Positions 36,999-49,738 of a stretch of DNA of 64,000 nucleotides are shown piece by piece. Made by a program: the position numbers and the translations under genes. The stretch spans positions 1 to 64,000 of the forward strand of contig MQRK01241454.1 of the NCBI GenBank assembly GCA_001938485.1, in the 5' to 3' direction. Below the pieces are notes generated by a model that was not told the origin of the DNA, did no database searches, and saw only the letters and a list, made by a program, of their open reading frames with translations. The first letter of the stretch is position 1; each line of letters begins with the position of its first letter. The stretch comes from Girardia tigrina (lineage: Eukaryota > Platyhelminthes > Tricladida > Dugesiidae).

Positions 36999-39900
36999 AT
37001 CTTTATGTTTAATCAACTTGTAGAATGTAATTTTTAGGACATTTGTTAAAATTGTAAAACCCGAATTACTCAGAAGTTTGAATTATTTTATTGTATGATA
37101 GTTATAATTTTAATAGTTGAGATTTTGTAATTATTTAGAAGAAAAAAAAACAATTATGATAATTAATTAAACATATTTCCATGTAATAAGTTTCAATGGT
37201 TAGTTTGCGATCTTAATATCTTTGATTACTTTTCAATTTAATCCAAATACGTAATCTTTTTTTATAACTATGACGAGTTAATTTAAATTTGCATTTCGTC
37301 AAAATAGTTTATTAATTTTTTAATTTGAAAGTTTAAAAAAAAGTAAATAAATACAAATATTTTAAAATTGAAAATGATATAATAAGGAAAACTATCAAAA
37401 ATCAAATACTTATTTAAAAATAAAAAAATGTTTACAGTTATAAAAATTGATATATTTTAATAAGTTTTGAAATAATTTTAAATAAATTTTAAAATAAATA
37501 ATAAACAGATAAAATTTATAATATTTTAAGAAATAATTTTTATGGTAAATTTAAATTAATTAGTTTTAGGATAAAATTTGATAAATATTTTTAGTTTTAA
37601 TTTAAAAATTATTTTATTAATTTAAAGTTTAAAATTTATTAAATTTTAAAATTAAATTGAAAGAAAAATTTAATAGATTAATTTTGACGAAATATTAGAA
37701 TTAACAAGAAATTTGTTTAAATATATGAATTATTGTCATTAATAAAATTTTAGTGTTAAATTATGAATTTTGATTCTAGTGATAACGAAAGTGGCATAAG
37801 AGCTACTTACAATAACATCGTATAAAATAAAATTCTGAATAAGTTGATTGAGAGTACCATTTGAACATTAATTTTAATGAAAACACGATTCAATTAAAAC
37901 AAGATTGAACAGAGAAAATATTTAATTAAAAATGTTACAAAATGAAAAACAAAACTTGTACTTTATATTTTTATGAAAACGTTTTATGAAACTTGAACAA
38001 TTTTAGTAATTAATAAAATCTTTTTTTTAGTTTTTAAAAAAGTGAATAACTTTTGATAAAGTTAAATCATAGAAATTTTCATTTTGAAAAAAAAATGTTT
38101 TAACAAAATCTAAAGAAGTAAAACAATTCTTTTCCCAATTTCTTCTTTTTTAGTTTTTCAATAGTACAAGGTACATAAATATCGTAAGTCTTTTATTTCC
38201 ATTGATATAAATTGTAATTGGAAAAAATCATTTTATAAATATTTTAAACAAAATGATACATACTACGAAACGCAAATGTTTATTGTCCAAAAAATATCTT
38301 TCGTGATAAACCGTAAAAAATACTTCCTGCCAACAGGCGGGAAATCTGAAATAGATCTCTGGTATTAGTTTTACTGTTTCATGTATCTAACAAACCGGAA
38401 TGATTGACAACTTTATGGAAGAAACACTCTCTATTCGTTTCTAGGCGAGGACTTGGACTGCTTAAAACAGAAATCCATTCATTTATATAATTTTTAAAAT
38501 AAAAGCACATTTCCCATTGATTTGTTTCTTTTCTTGATATTAAGCGCAGTTTAAGTACATAAGGTACCTAAATTATTGAACCTACTGAAAAGCTTTAAAC
38601 GAATTCGAACATAAAAACTCATGAAAAAGGGAATATAATATAAACAGAACCTAGCTTTCATAAACAATGATAATTTTTATTTTCCAGACAAGTACAACAG
38701 ACGGAAATATAAATTAGTGAACATAATCCATGATAGACACAACGTAATTATTAAGATTTTAATGATTTTTAGAGAAATTTTTACCAAAACATGCTATTAT
38801 ATGGAATTTTCTTTTGTCATTTAAATTAAAAACATATTTAAATGTATAGATTTCTAGAGAATTTAAAATTGAACCCTAAAGCAAGAAGTTTCCCTTCTAA
38901 CACATTTCGGAGACAAATGGTGAATAGATACTGCAAAAAGTGATCATTCTATAAAGTCAAATCGGGAGGATAGATAACTTTTTAAATTACGATCTAAATA
39001 GTCCAAGAGTTTAATAATAAATATTTGTAGTAATTGCACTTGTAGTTAAAGGAGTTAGTATTAATTGCATCTTCATATTCATACCAGACATTGACCCAAT
39101 CTCAATCATTCTTTTCTTTGATTCAAATGAACATCCTTGGTAAAAACATGAAAGTAATGAAATACAAATACGATTTCTTTAACTTTTATTTTAACATCAA
39201 AATATAAAAAACATGTGCTCAATTTTCTTTAGAAACAATGATCGAATAGACAGCAAATAAATTAGTAAATTTTCTTGAATATTGCAACAAAGACAAAAAT
39301 CCTTAGAGGAATATTTGATGTGTTTCAATTTTGTGTGTTGACTTGGAATTTGATCTCTCCTGTCCAGATGGTCGATTTAAATTTTAACCCCTTATAAAAA
39401 AGATGGTCCTTAAACCCACAAAACAAGTCTAACCGGGCGTTGTGTGGTGTACTGTAATAAAAAAGACAAAAGGAGAAAAAAACAGAAAAAAACTAGACAT
39501 TAGTATCCTGAGTGTGCTGCAATACTCTTTATACCATGTTTTAAATAATTCACACCAAAAAAACGTCTAATAAAAATTTTATTTAAATATTTTGTGTTAC
39601 TTATGATAAGGTAATATTTGTTGTTGTGCATATATTTTATTAGAGTTTAATAACGAATTATTATCAAAAAGGACTGAGACTAATATAACTATTGTGTTTC
39701 CAACAAAAATTATGACGATCTTTTTACCTACTTAGTGAAAAAGCCGAAGGTTAATTCTTATTATCTCAGACTAATTTGATTTCATTTAAGAATTAATGTT
39801 TAAATGTATTTTTATTTTAAAATCATTGTAAAAGTTGTAATAATTATTAACACTTAAAATGTAATCTCTTATACTTTTCTTTTAAGGTAGAAATCATTTG

Positions 39901-40045
39901 CCTTGTGATATTTAAATAGGTTATCTGGTGTAGAAAGATTAAAAAAATTTACACGAAACATACGAAGAAAATATCTATATAAATTATTGTTTCGTACTTT
40001 TAAAGATACCAGGATTTTTCCCTAGTTAAAAAGACAAAAAATACT
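36999..40045. other. Long AT-rich stretch, no supported gene
   Basis: A G+C-richer patch at 38325-38470 is open for about 35 codons on the minus strand. A patch at about 39330-39395 shares loose similarity with 43325-43390 around TCTCCTGTCCAGATGGTCGA. Neither is called. Confidence 0.4.
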
Positions 40046-40486
40046 TTATAAGTGTATATAGGTACAAAATTTGGAAATGACATATACTGAAAGACTTGAA
40101 ATCCAGAGGGGTGGTTCACGTGCATCTGAGTCCATAGGGGTATACCCCACTCTGAGAAAATTATCATTAGATTTCTCTAATATTACACTTGCTACACTCA
40201 AATATTCACCAAAATAAATACTTTCTTGGTAGGTTTCTTCTTTTGGTATCTCATATTTCTCAGTAACTCTGAAATCCTCAAGTAGAGACCTCGTTTCAAA
40301 TGTTTGAAAAACATCAATTTCTCTTTTAATCTCAATCAGATTCTCATTTACCTAACTAAAATTGTCCAAATTTAAAGAACTTAAGCTTCTATCGATCTTA
40401 TAACTATCAAGTAAAACACTCGACAAATTCGCACTTTCTTTAAATATCTTTCGAATTTCGTTACAAATTGTTTTAATATCAATCTT
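40046..40486 (-). pseudogene. Coding-like stretch with one stop, unidentified
   Basis: Read on the minus strand from about 40486, a frame of about 146 codons has a single TAG. The wording is strongly protein-like, with long charged helices: DIKTICNEIRKIFKESANLS, then SYKIDRSLSSLNLDNF, the stop, then ENLIEIKREIDVFQTFETRS, EDFRVTEKYEIPKEE and, near the end, RVGYTPMDSDAREPPLW. Part could form a coiled coil. Just upstream another frame reads DQGEISER, suggesting a frameshift at the start. I recognise no domain. It may be the relic of a transposon or retrotransposon gag, or a host exon with an error. Confidence 0.45.
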
Positions 40487-43400
40487 TCACTAATTTCACC
40501 CTGATCACCTTTCAACTAAATACTTAAATTCCACGCAAAAAAGTCGAAAAAAGAAATATGGTAAAATTTTATTAATTCAAAACAACGTTTTTACGCTGTG
40601 TTGCTTCGCACAAACACAGTAAGATTACTAAAATTTACACCTTTTCAATTTACAAATACCAGAGTTCTTTTAGAAAACCAATAATTTTTTATCAATTAAA
40701 AAATAATTATTCTTAATTTTATTTACACAAAAACTTAATATAAATAATAAATATATTTTTTCCTAATTTTATTTTTTTTCTAAGAGTTTTTCATTTTACA
40801 CACACTTTACTCTCAAATAATTCTTACGGTACAACAGTGGTGGGCTGAAAGTCTTCCTAACGTTGTATTTAAAGACTTATTTCCAACATCTTCTTCCGAC
40901 TGGAACCTTCTATTGATTTTTTTTATTTGAGAAATAATGGAAAGCAAATTACCCACCCTTATTCGACACTAAGTCAATTTTTAAAAAAATTAATATGGAT
41001 AAATTGTTTCAAATTAAAAAGCATGATATGGAGTTCTAAAAAATTCTAATAGAAAAAGAGTTCAGTTTTGAAAAGATAACATCAAATTTGTCTTCAGAAT
41101 AAGCAATAAAACAAGAATCAAAACAGTTTAAGTTTGATTTGAATGCATATTTTTAGCAATAATGAAACCTTACAAAAAACTATTGAAAATATAAAAACGA
41201 AAACTTATTAATATTCTCAAAACTGTAACAGTCAATTTTTAATGAACAAAAACTAATATGATAAACTGATAGAGCAATTTGGGAAAGAAAATCTTTTTTC
41301 CCGAAAAAAACTTTTTTTCTTGATTTATTTTTTTATTTTAAATTATTATATTTTTCTTAATTAAAACTAATTAAAGCTTGAAAAAACCCATCTTAGATCG
41401 ATTATTTATTGACAAGTGATTAAGAAAAACTTATTTGAATATCTAAAAATGGAAATGAATCGTGTAAGTGAAACTGTCGTAACAATGCAGTTTGTTGTGG
41501 ATAATCAACTCATAACTCGGGAATATCTCTGGAAGAAGATTTTTTAAAAAATTGACATTTATAATTGTGTCTCGAAGATATTTCAGTCCAAATTAAATCG
41601 GAAAAATTGTTTTTTTTTAATTATCCAAGAAAAACAAATAAAATATTGTAGTTATAATATTAATATTAACTATTATTATTATTATGAAATGAATATTATT
41701 TTGCAATATTTTTTAAGTGAAATTAATTGTAAATAAAATATTTTTCTGTTTTCTAAATTTAAATATCAAAATGAAAAAAAATAATTTAAAAAACTCATTT
41801 AAATCATTTATGGACATTTTCTGTGTTAGATTGTGTGGCATGTGTCATGTAAAATAAACGTCATTGATCCTTTATTTTAATAAAAGTCATCATGAGTAAA
41901 GATTATTTTTAGAGATATTTTTTAGTTATTTTTCAAAACTTTTATACTTATAACAAACATTTTGACAATTGATAAATATTTGACTGAATAAAATAATAAA
42001 AATAATCTTTGTCCATTTTGTTAATTTTAAATATATTGAAAGACTTTGAAACACATTTGTACGTTGAAAGTAAAGTTTAAAACATTATTTAAACTTAAAT
42101 TTTCTAAAATAGTTATTATTATATAAACTTTAAATCCAGGGGAATTCGTTTATTAAAAAGAACCATTCGTTTCAAAATATATTTTTTATATAATTATAAT
42201 TATTTATAATAAAATATTATTTATCTACTAAGAAATAATATATTTTTATATTTAATAGGTATTATTATATTAATATAGTATTATTTGTCTTTTTATGTAA
42301 ATTATCATGAAAACAAATATAAATCAAAATATTACATTTTTTCATTATTAACTAAATATTTTTCTCATTTCATAATTATATAATTTTGAAAGAAAAAAAT
42401 TAATTTGCCTAAAAAACACAAAAAGGAATAAAAATAAATACATACGTTAACTATACATTAATCAATATAAGTTAATTGAATTAATTATTTTCCAAAAAAG
42501 TAAAATAAAGAAGATTTCAGAAAAAAATAATTAAATAAATATAATATAATTAACTCGAAAATTGTATACATATTGAAATGAACGAAAACAATAAGAGCAG
42601 GTGTTATTTCAACTTCGGGTGTCTAATTTATCACTTTTTACTTACCAATATATATCTACGTAAACATTATATAAAAATACTTTTCCTAAAAACATAAGTC
42701 AATATATAACATTGTTTTTTTAAAAAAATGTTTAAATTTCTAAAAATTCAATTAAATTATAATATTTGTTCTATAATTTTAAAACATTTAATTTCAATCT
42801 CTTCTCTAATACTACCTTGAAAATAATAATATTGTTAGTTGCATAAATATTTAAACTCGTCGTAATAAAACTATTAATTATGAGACAAGAAATAAAAGTG
42901 TATTTATAAAAAAATTTGAACAAATTTTAATAATTATTTCAACAATCTCGATATTCTTAATAATTCAATTTTTATTATTTTTAGCAAGAAATTTCAAAAA
43001 CAATGCAATTTGAAATCATTAATATTAACAAAATCAATATGATTCTTCGAACATTTATTAATATTACAAGTAGAATTGTCATAACTACAATTATTTAAAC
43101 AACTTTCACCATTCGACATCTTTCGTGATTAGTATTTTTCTGAAGATCATTCTAAAATATGAAAACAAAAAAAATGATAAAATTAAATTATCCGAACTGT
43201 TATTGGTTTAAATCAAATATTAATATTTGAAAAAGAAGTACTAAATATTATTTTAAATTACATTAAAAGATTTACTGATAAATTTAAAAAAACAATTGTA
43301 ATGAATGCTCTGAATTGTTTGTTGGTTTGCATGTTGTGCTTTGATACGGATTGTGTCCCTCCTACCCAGATGGCTGATTGGTATTTTCTTTGATTCCTAA

Positions 43401-44022
43401 TATTCGAAAATAATTTAATTTTAGGGGCAAATATTTAAAATATGATTCAAATGTAATATTAAATTTTTTAACAATTAGAAGACGACATTTTAAAATAAAA
43501 TTTTTCTATTGATGCAATATATTTCGACGGAATATCCGTCATCATCAGGCTATTCTGATTATAGCTGTAAAGCTTATATGTTAAAATGGCGATTGTGTAA
43601 TCAATTGTGCAATAACTGTTTCACGCAAAAATCGTCAACAAAGATGGAAAAAATTTTAATTTTTGTTAAATTAATTCTAAAATTAAAACATTTATTTTAC
43701 CTATATTTTATTATGTATTCTAAAAATTACAAAATTATTCATTAAAATTTATAACAATTTGTTACATATTTTATTAATACTTAATTTTTTAAAAAAATAT
43801 TCATTCTAAATTTTACAAAAATAATTATGTAAACTACGTAAATTTTTTTTATTTCTGCTAAACCAAAAATTTTCAACATAAAATATATCCAATCCGATCT
43901 AAATTTTAAATATTCCTTTTTGTAATCTATTTTAAATTTTACAAATATATGAATCTCGGTCTGAAGAAATGTAACTTAACTACTCCTGAAAATATCTTTA
44001 TAGTATTCTCAATTTCATGATA
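40487..44022. other. Long AT-rich stretch, no supported gene
   Basis: A 78-codon frame at 43509 has no supporting signal. Nothing else is recognised. Confidence 0.45.
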
Positions 44023-44024
44023 TA

Positions 44025-44520
44025 CACTAAAACCTCGATTTGCGTCGTTTCGATTTGCGTCGTTTTCGAAGTTGCGTTGTTCTTGAAATTTCGTGATTTC
44101 AGAGTTGCGTCGTTACAATTTCGATTTGCGTTGCGTAAACAGGCAATGGACATTTTTGCAGATAATGACCCTGACGAAAATAGAAGTCTAAATGTTACAC
44201 GAGCAATAGATAATGCTATCAATTGCTATAAAGAAATTTATCTAGAAAAAAANNNNNNNNNNNNNNNNNNNNNNNNNNNNNNNNNNNNNNNNNNNNNNNN
44301 NNNNNNNNNNNNNNNNNNNNNNNATAAATTTATGTATTATATTTTATTTATGTTGGTTTATGTATATTATGTACATACATAATAATTGAAATAAAAATAG
44401 TTTATAATGCAAGGAAATATTTTATTTAGTACTAATCAACAAGTACTAATCAGGAAAATGAATTTCGATTTGCGTCGTCATTTTCGGGCCCAATTAACGA
44501 CGCAAATCGAGGTTTTAGTG
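44025..44520. mobile_element. Pogo/Tigger-like MITE with an internal gap
   Basis: The ends are perfect inverted repeats of about 23 bp. The left reads CACTAAAACCTCGATTTGCG and the right is its complement, closing GGTTTTAGTG. TA flanks both sides (44023-44024 and 44521-44522). The CAxT-AAACCTCG form of the TIR and the TA target match pogo/Tigger elements. Inside the left arm the motif TTTGCGTCGTT recurs several times up to about 44130. A short open stretch on the plus strand (DIFADNDPDENRSLNVTRAI) may be a scrap of transposase, but it is too short to assign. Positions 44253-44323 are N, so the true length is unknown. Confidence 0.85.
44253..44323. other. Assembly gap (71 N)
   Basis: Unresolved bases inside the pogo/Tigger-like MITE; the number of N may not equal the true length. 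Confidence 0.95.
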
Positions 44521-44522
44521 TA

Positions 44523-45760
44523 GAATGGTCCTTACTAGGTGACATCCATTTAACATTTTAAAAACATTTATTAACAACACAAACAGATTCTTTACAACTA
44601 TTTTCAATAAAACCATCTTCAGTAGGCATCTTTCTTTGGTTGATAAAGTTTTGTATATTTATTTAAATCGTTAATTATTGAATGAATTTATCAACTTATA
44701 TATTTTTTATTTCTCAAAATTTTATTGGATAAAAATGCAAAAAACAAATTTTAAAATAAATATTAGCTTTTTTAATTATATCAAATTTAATAAGTTAAAT
44801 TATTTACTCAAAATTATTAATTAAATTTCATTAATCTCACTAAATTAATATCATTAGATTTAAATAATTAATAAAAAATATTGTAATGCAATCAGTTGTT
44901 ACAATATTTTACTTAAGTATTCAAAAATAGTGTTGCTAACATTGCGCATAAACAAAGTTACCTTCATAAATACTAACATTTTGACTATAAGTAATTCTCT
45001 GAAAAGTTTAAAGACATTATTCACTATTTGTATATGCGTCATCAAAATTTCCATAATAATAATATTTAATCAGTTATTAAGTATCTTTTGACTTAAATTA
45101 ATTAGTTTAAATAGTAAGACGTACAAAATAATCCATTGTTTAGATATTATACAGCTAAATACATGATCGTCAAGGTTTAAGGACAATATTTCTTGATGTC
45201 GATGTATCAATAAGTTCCAACATTTTTTTTCGAATTTTAATATTTCAATGTTTTTTTGTTTTAAGAGGTTTCGAACGTGTATGAACAATAATGCCCTGCT
45301 TCGTAATATTTCTAATAATAAAAAAATGAAGGATACAGGAATTAAATTTTACATAAATTGTGATGTTAGGCATCCTTCAATACTTTGACTCAGTCATTGT
45401 TTCAATATATGTAAAAATAGTAAATAAATAATAATAATTAGGAAAGTAAGGTCGTTTTTCAATAAAATTATTGACAATTCAAACCGGTGTCATCATTAAG
45501 ACATTTAGTGTAATTAAAAATAATGTACTTAATTGATGTTAAAAGACTATTATATCATACATCTAACAAACATGCTTCAAAATACTTTAAAGTTATTGGA
45601 TTTTAATAATCTTTCATATTTAAACGTAGTTTTTGACAATTTTTAACAAAATTTCGACAGTGATTTATTTGGTATCGCACCAAAAGAGGAAAACGGTTAA
45701 AGACCAAATTGTAAAATACTCAAGTACAGAATACTCAAAATGCAAAACACAAATTCGTTG
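44523..45760. other. AT-rich stretch, no supported gene
   Basis: A 72-codon minus-strand frame at 45070 has no recognisable domain and no splice support. Confidence 0.45.
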
Positions 45761-46943
45761 CAGGGCCTTTTTTCACATATTGACTGGGTGTGAGGGCTTT
45801 TCCCTCCTCCAGTGAGCAAAAAATACACCCCCCAGTCGAAGACAAAAGTCATAGAATCGGGGGTAAATTTGGAAATAATCAATAATTCAAAGCAATCTTT
45901 AAAACTGCCTTTCTATTTTTGAGATCATAACCTGATACTTTTGCAACAACAGAAGATTTAACTTTCTATGTTCTAGTAGAAGACTGAACCACAAATACAT
46001 GCCTTGGCTCCTTCGCAACAGAAGAATCCATTATCAGCACTTCTTACGATACTTCGGAAAGGTACAAACTCAAAAAAGTAAATGTAAAATGGTAAGTAGA
46101 AAATAGTAGTGACTGCTTGGAAGCATATACGTGAAATGTAGAACGTGTGAGAAGTTTGTGAGTGTAGCTTGCATGTTGGCTCACAATGACACTGTTTACT
46201 TGGTTCATGGCTAGCGTGCAAATAAAATAGTAAAAGTGAAGACTGTCATTAATCACCTTTACTCAATCTCCTATAAGAAAGCAGTGTGGCATAAAGATTT
46301 ATAATTGCAGTCTAAAGTCCAGTCTTCTCATCATCTTTGGTTAAATGTTTGCACAAGTACCGTGCGAAAATGTAGAGTTTCTTATCTCACTCGCCATGGG
46401 CGTTTATAATGACGGTCTTATAGGTACTCTTACTGTCAACAGCTGGCGTCATTGTATTAATCAAAATATTTTTCAATGGACTTTATCCATTGCTTGAATC
46501 CTTACAACTTTCATTTACATCCTACCATTCACAATATGCTGAAGTTATATGTAACTTTACCAGTAACAATAGCCACAGCTGAACGATCTTTTTCTACATT
46601 ACTTAGAATCAATACTTACTTATGAAACGCGACATCAGAGCAGAAATTAAATGGCTTAGCTATAATGAACATTCACCAGGAATTAATAGTTTTCTTAGAG
46701 ACTGACAAAGTTTTAGACACTTGCGAAGAACTCAAGAAGACTTATGCTTTTTTTTATTATATAAATGTATGTAATTATATTTCTCATAAAAGTTATTACA
46801 TGTGGTATTTCGATGGTATTATAAATTTTATTATTTTAATAATAATTAATTTATATTTTTTAATTTTGAAAATAAAAACTAGAATATGAAAACAAGTGTT
46901 GCGAAAAATACATCCCCCGAAATATTTTTCTGCGTAAACGCCT
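45761..46943 (+). mobile_element. Decayed hAT transposon, borders approximate
   Basis: The left edge is placed at CAGGGCC (45761), which fits hAT ends. It is followed by a G+C-rich block with AAAAAATACACCCCCC. The right edge is placed near 46943, where CATCCCCCGAAATATTTTTC and then CTGCGTAAACGCC resemble the 3' ends of hAT elements seen in insects. The only recognisable coding part is the hAT C-terminal dimerisation domain at 46509-46748. The interior between about 45900 and 46500 has no readable transposase, so it is heavily decayed. No 8-bp target duplication could be confirmed. Confidence 0.5.
46509..46748 (+). pseudogene. hAT transposase C-terminal dimerisation domain
   Basis: The frame reads FHLHPTIHNMLKLYVTLPVT, then IATAERSFSTLLRINTYL, a TGA, then NATSEQKLNGLAIMNIHQE and VLDTCEELKKTY. 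The run LPVTIATAERSFSTL...TYLRN..SE.KLNGLA..NIH is the signature of the hAT family dimerisation domain, in the version found in ZMYM1-like transposases. The TGA lies where Arg is expected and is easily explained as CGA to TGA. In active enzymes this region holds the last catalytic Glu and mediates multimer assembly. Upstream catalytic regions are not readable, so it cannot be functional. Confidence 0.88.
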
Positions 46944-47299
46944 TATTAAATAAGGTAACCTATCCTGAGATACTCGAACTCTTTCAGATCATAATATTTT
47001 TGTAAAAATGTTTAGAAATATACAAAAATCAATCGATATCTAATTTTGAAATGGACTTTGGGTTATAAAATGGTTCAAGGATAAATAAAATTTGAATTCA
47101 TATTGAAATACATCAAAATTTTCTTAATTTTGGAAACAATTTACTAACATAAATAATTATTTATATAATTCGTGTATAAATTTACTTTTAAAATATTCAA
47201 TTAATGATTTAATGACGTTAGAAGTGATATACTTAAGAAATTTAAGTAATTTATTAACGAAATTCATGATACTATTTTTAATATAATACAAAATTAGAG

Positions 47300-47300
<1 letters not shown>
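46944..47300. other. AT-rich stretch, no gene seen
   Basis: Nothing recognised between the hAT relic and the microsatellite. Confidence 0.5.

Positions 47301-47331
<31 letters not shown>
47301..47331. repeat. (TA)n microsatellite
   Basis: About 31 bp of uninterrupted TA repeat. Confidence 0.95.
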
Positions 47332-47336
<5 letters not shown>

Positions 47337-47461
47337 AAATAAAAGGCGCCATTTTAATAATTTTTTATTCAACAATATATGTTTCACCATAACGGCACTG
47401 TCAGTTGTAAGGTTATTTCGGAATTCAAGTTATTTATATGGCACATTGACTATTACGCAAT

Positions 47462-47818
47462 TTATATATTTTTATAAAACTTTAATAGATTGGACAACTC
47501 ACTTTGGAAATTTAAGTCTGGTTTTTAAAGTTTTATTAATAATGCGTCACTGACTATCCTCTCATGATATGTCTAAATTTTTCTTCAAGGCTGAAAATTC
47601 TGACTCACAATTAACCTTATCTCTATTTTTGCATTTTTTATGTGATCAATAATCAAACTATTTCTACTTGATTGGGTTTGTTCAGCTATTTTAATATGTT
47701 GATGACGATTTGCTTCTCCAATGTACAAGGATTCTCACTTGTGACATTTAAATTAATAAACTAGCTTAGTTTTGATACTCAATAGTGTTTCCGATTTATT
47801 AGAGAAGTATCTCGACAA
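47462..47818 (-). pseudogene. Penelope-like element, GIY-YIG endonuclease relic
   Basis: On the minus strand the pieces read, in order: LSRYFSNKSETLLSIKTKLV, then Y, a stop, FKCHK, a stop, ESLYIGEANR; then NSLIIDHIKNAK; then, after frameshifts, ERIVSDALLIKL, a stop, KPDLNFQSEL. This order (VVYKFxCxxC just before YIGxTxR, then NS.I..H, then the SxxLIKxxKPxLN tail) is that of the C-terminal GIY-YIG nuclease of Penelope-like retroelements. The nuclease normally nicks the target to prime reverse transcription. The second Cys of the CxxC is replaced by TGA. The reverse transcriptase part is not seen to the right, so this is a 3' fragment. Several stops and frameshifts make it inactive. Confidence 0.75.
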
Positions 47819-49536
47819 TTTATTCTCTATAAAAAATACTTGAGTTAAAACCCGGAGAACCCTTTTTATTAAACTTTTTCTCAAGTCACATGCCCTTCTG
47901 AAAAATGATAAGTCTTAACTTGCGGGTAATTTTTATAACAAATAAACTATCGAGATATTTCTCTTTAAATGCGTTTGGATATTTCTCTAATAAAAAATAA
48001 AAATAATCTTTAAATTGAAATATATTTTAAAAACATTTTATTTTTTAAGTAATTTGTATTTTTTTATAATTATTCAGTTAAGAAAAGAAATTTTGAAAAT
48101 ATTTTGCTTGTATTTGAACGAATTTTTTTCGTTAAAAAAGAAAAAAAACGTATTATTAAAGAAAAGAAAGACAATATTGAAAAGTAATTCGCAGATGAGA
48201 ATATTATACGGATGCTATGAATATTTTTCGTCTGACATTCATAAGAAAATGATTTTACAAAAAAGATATTTTACGGTTTTAAATTTTTTATTATAATTTA
48301 AAATTTTCATTTTCTGTTTTTTCATTTTATATTAAAAATCCTAAATATTATCAGATTTTTTTAATATTTTCTTATTTATATAATTATTATTTTAATTAAA
48401 ATGTGGAAAGAAGAATATCATATTAAAGCAGTTGGGGGCACTTGCCTAATATTTTAGAGATCCAAAAAAATTTAGAAAAGGAAAATTTTGATTTTAGAGT
48501 TTTTCAACACTATTATGCAATATATAATTAAAATGTAACTCCAACTCAAACTTTTCTTCTTTACTTTTAATATTTGTTTCGTATATTTTTGATATTAAAA
48601 ATTCATCTTTCTATCTTAGATATTTCTGTCTTTCTTTCTTTAACACAACCTTAAAAATCTTAAAAACTCATTTTCTGTCCCATAATTAAAGTCCACGTTA
48701 CTAATATATCAGTAGATATTTTTTTAATACTTCTTTAACAAAACAGGCAATCGGATACTACAAATTGTGAATATTTAAGCTTAAAAAAGTAACAAGTAAT
48801 AAAATTAAAATTAATGGTATCACTACCCCAATCTAATATCATAAAACACAATTTATGGAGGTTCTTTAAATAATAATCAATGTTGCATTTTATTTTATGC
48901 ATTTTCTTCGTATGTCAAATTTAAATTCAATACAATTAATAGTAGCGAATTAATATTACTATCAATTTGTAATATTACTAGCGAAACGCAACAAATACCT
49001 AAAATACTCGGTCCCGGTTTTATTTAAAAATCAAGAAATAAATTATAACACTAAAACCGTGTATGAAAATTAATTGTTATTAATTTAGAATACATTGACA
49101 CTGGGATCCATAGAAAGAAAATCGAAAAGAAAAATCGATAATAGTTTTGTGAATCGTAATATAAAAGAAATATGATAAAAAGTTTGATCTTGAAAGGTTT
49201 GATATCTTGAACACTTAGATCTGCGTATGTTAAATGTAATGAAAGTATTGATAAGTTGTTGGATTCGTTTTATAAAAAAAGATGTTGCAAATCGATAGTT
49301 GAAAAATTAATTTGTGAAACTTAAATCAATGAATTAATTAAATCAAAAATCGAAAAAAACGTAATACATTAAATACCGACAAAAATAAATTTAAAATCAA
49401 ATGATAGATAATAATAATGATAATATTGGCTTTGTTTTGACTGTTCTCTACTCTGAAATATTCAGATAATTCAAAAATTTTGATTTGAAATATGACGAAA
49501 ATAATATATTAAATTTAAAAATTGTGTTTAGATCAT
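47819..49536. other. AT-rich stretch, no supported gene
   Basis: The 93-codon frame at 48015 is lysine- and phenylalanine-rich and AT-driven. A short G-rich patch, GTTGGGGGCACTTGCC at about 48431, may be a scrap of transposon end. Confidence 0.4.
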
Positions 49537-49738
49537 GCAGGCCATATTTTTACAGTTTTTTACTGGACACCCACTTTCTGACAATGTCGTGAAAATGAAA
49601 CATTTTTCTGAAATGCATTTTTTTCAAACCATACTGGAAATAACTTTTAGTATTGATAATCTTCAATGAATAGCTCTGGTTGACCACTGTACACGTGCGC
49701 AGTCACAACTTGATCTATAGAAACGGGACGGTGATTAT
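49537..49738 (+). repeat. Unknown repeat, copy 1 (inverted with copy 2)
   Basis: About 202 bp starting GCAGGCCATATTTTTACAG and ending GGGACGGTGATTAT. It matches 53527-53731 in reverse complement at roughly nine bases in ten by eye, with two small indels. The two ends of the unit are not inverted copies of each other, so it is not a simple MITE. Short open pieces occur on the complementary strand but no domain is recognised. Confidence 0.85.

Noticed and set aside
48015-48296. 93-codon plus-strand frame
   Set aside because: Low-complexity lysine, phenylalanine and leucine; nothing beyond AT-rich composition.
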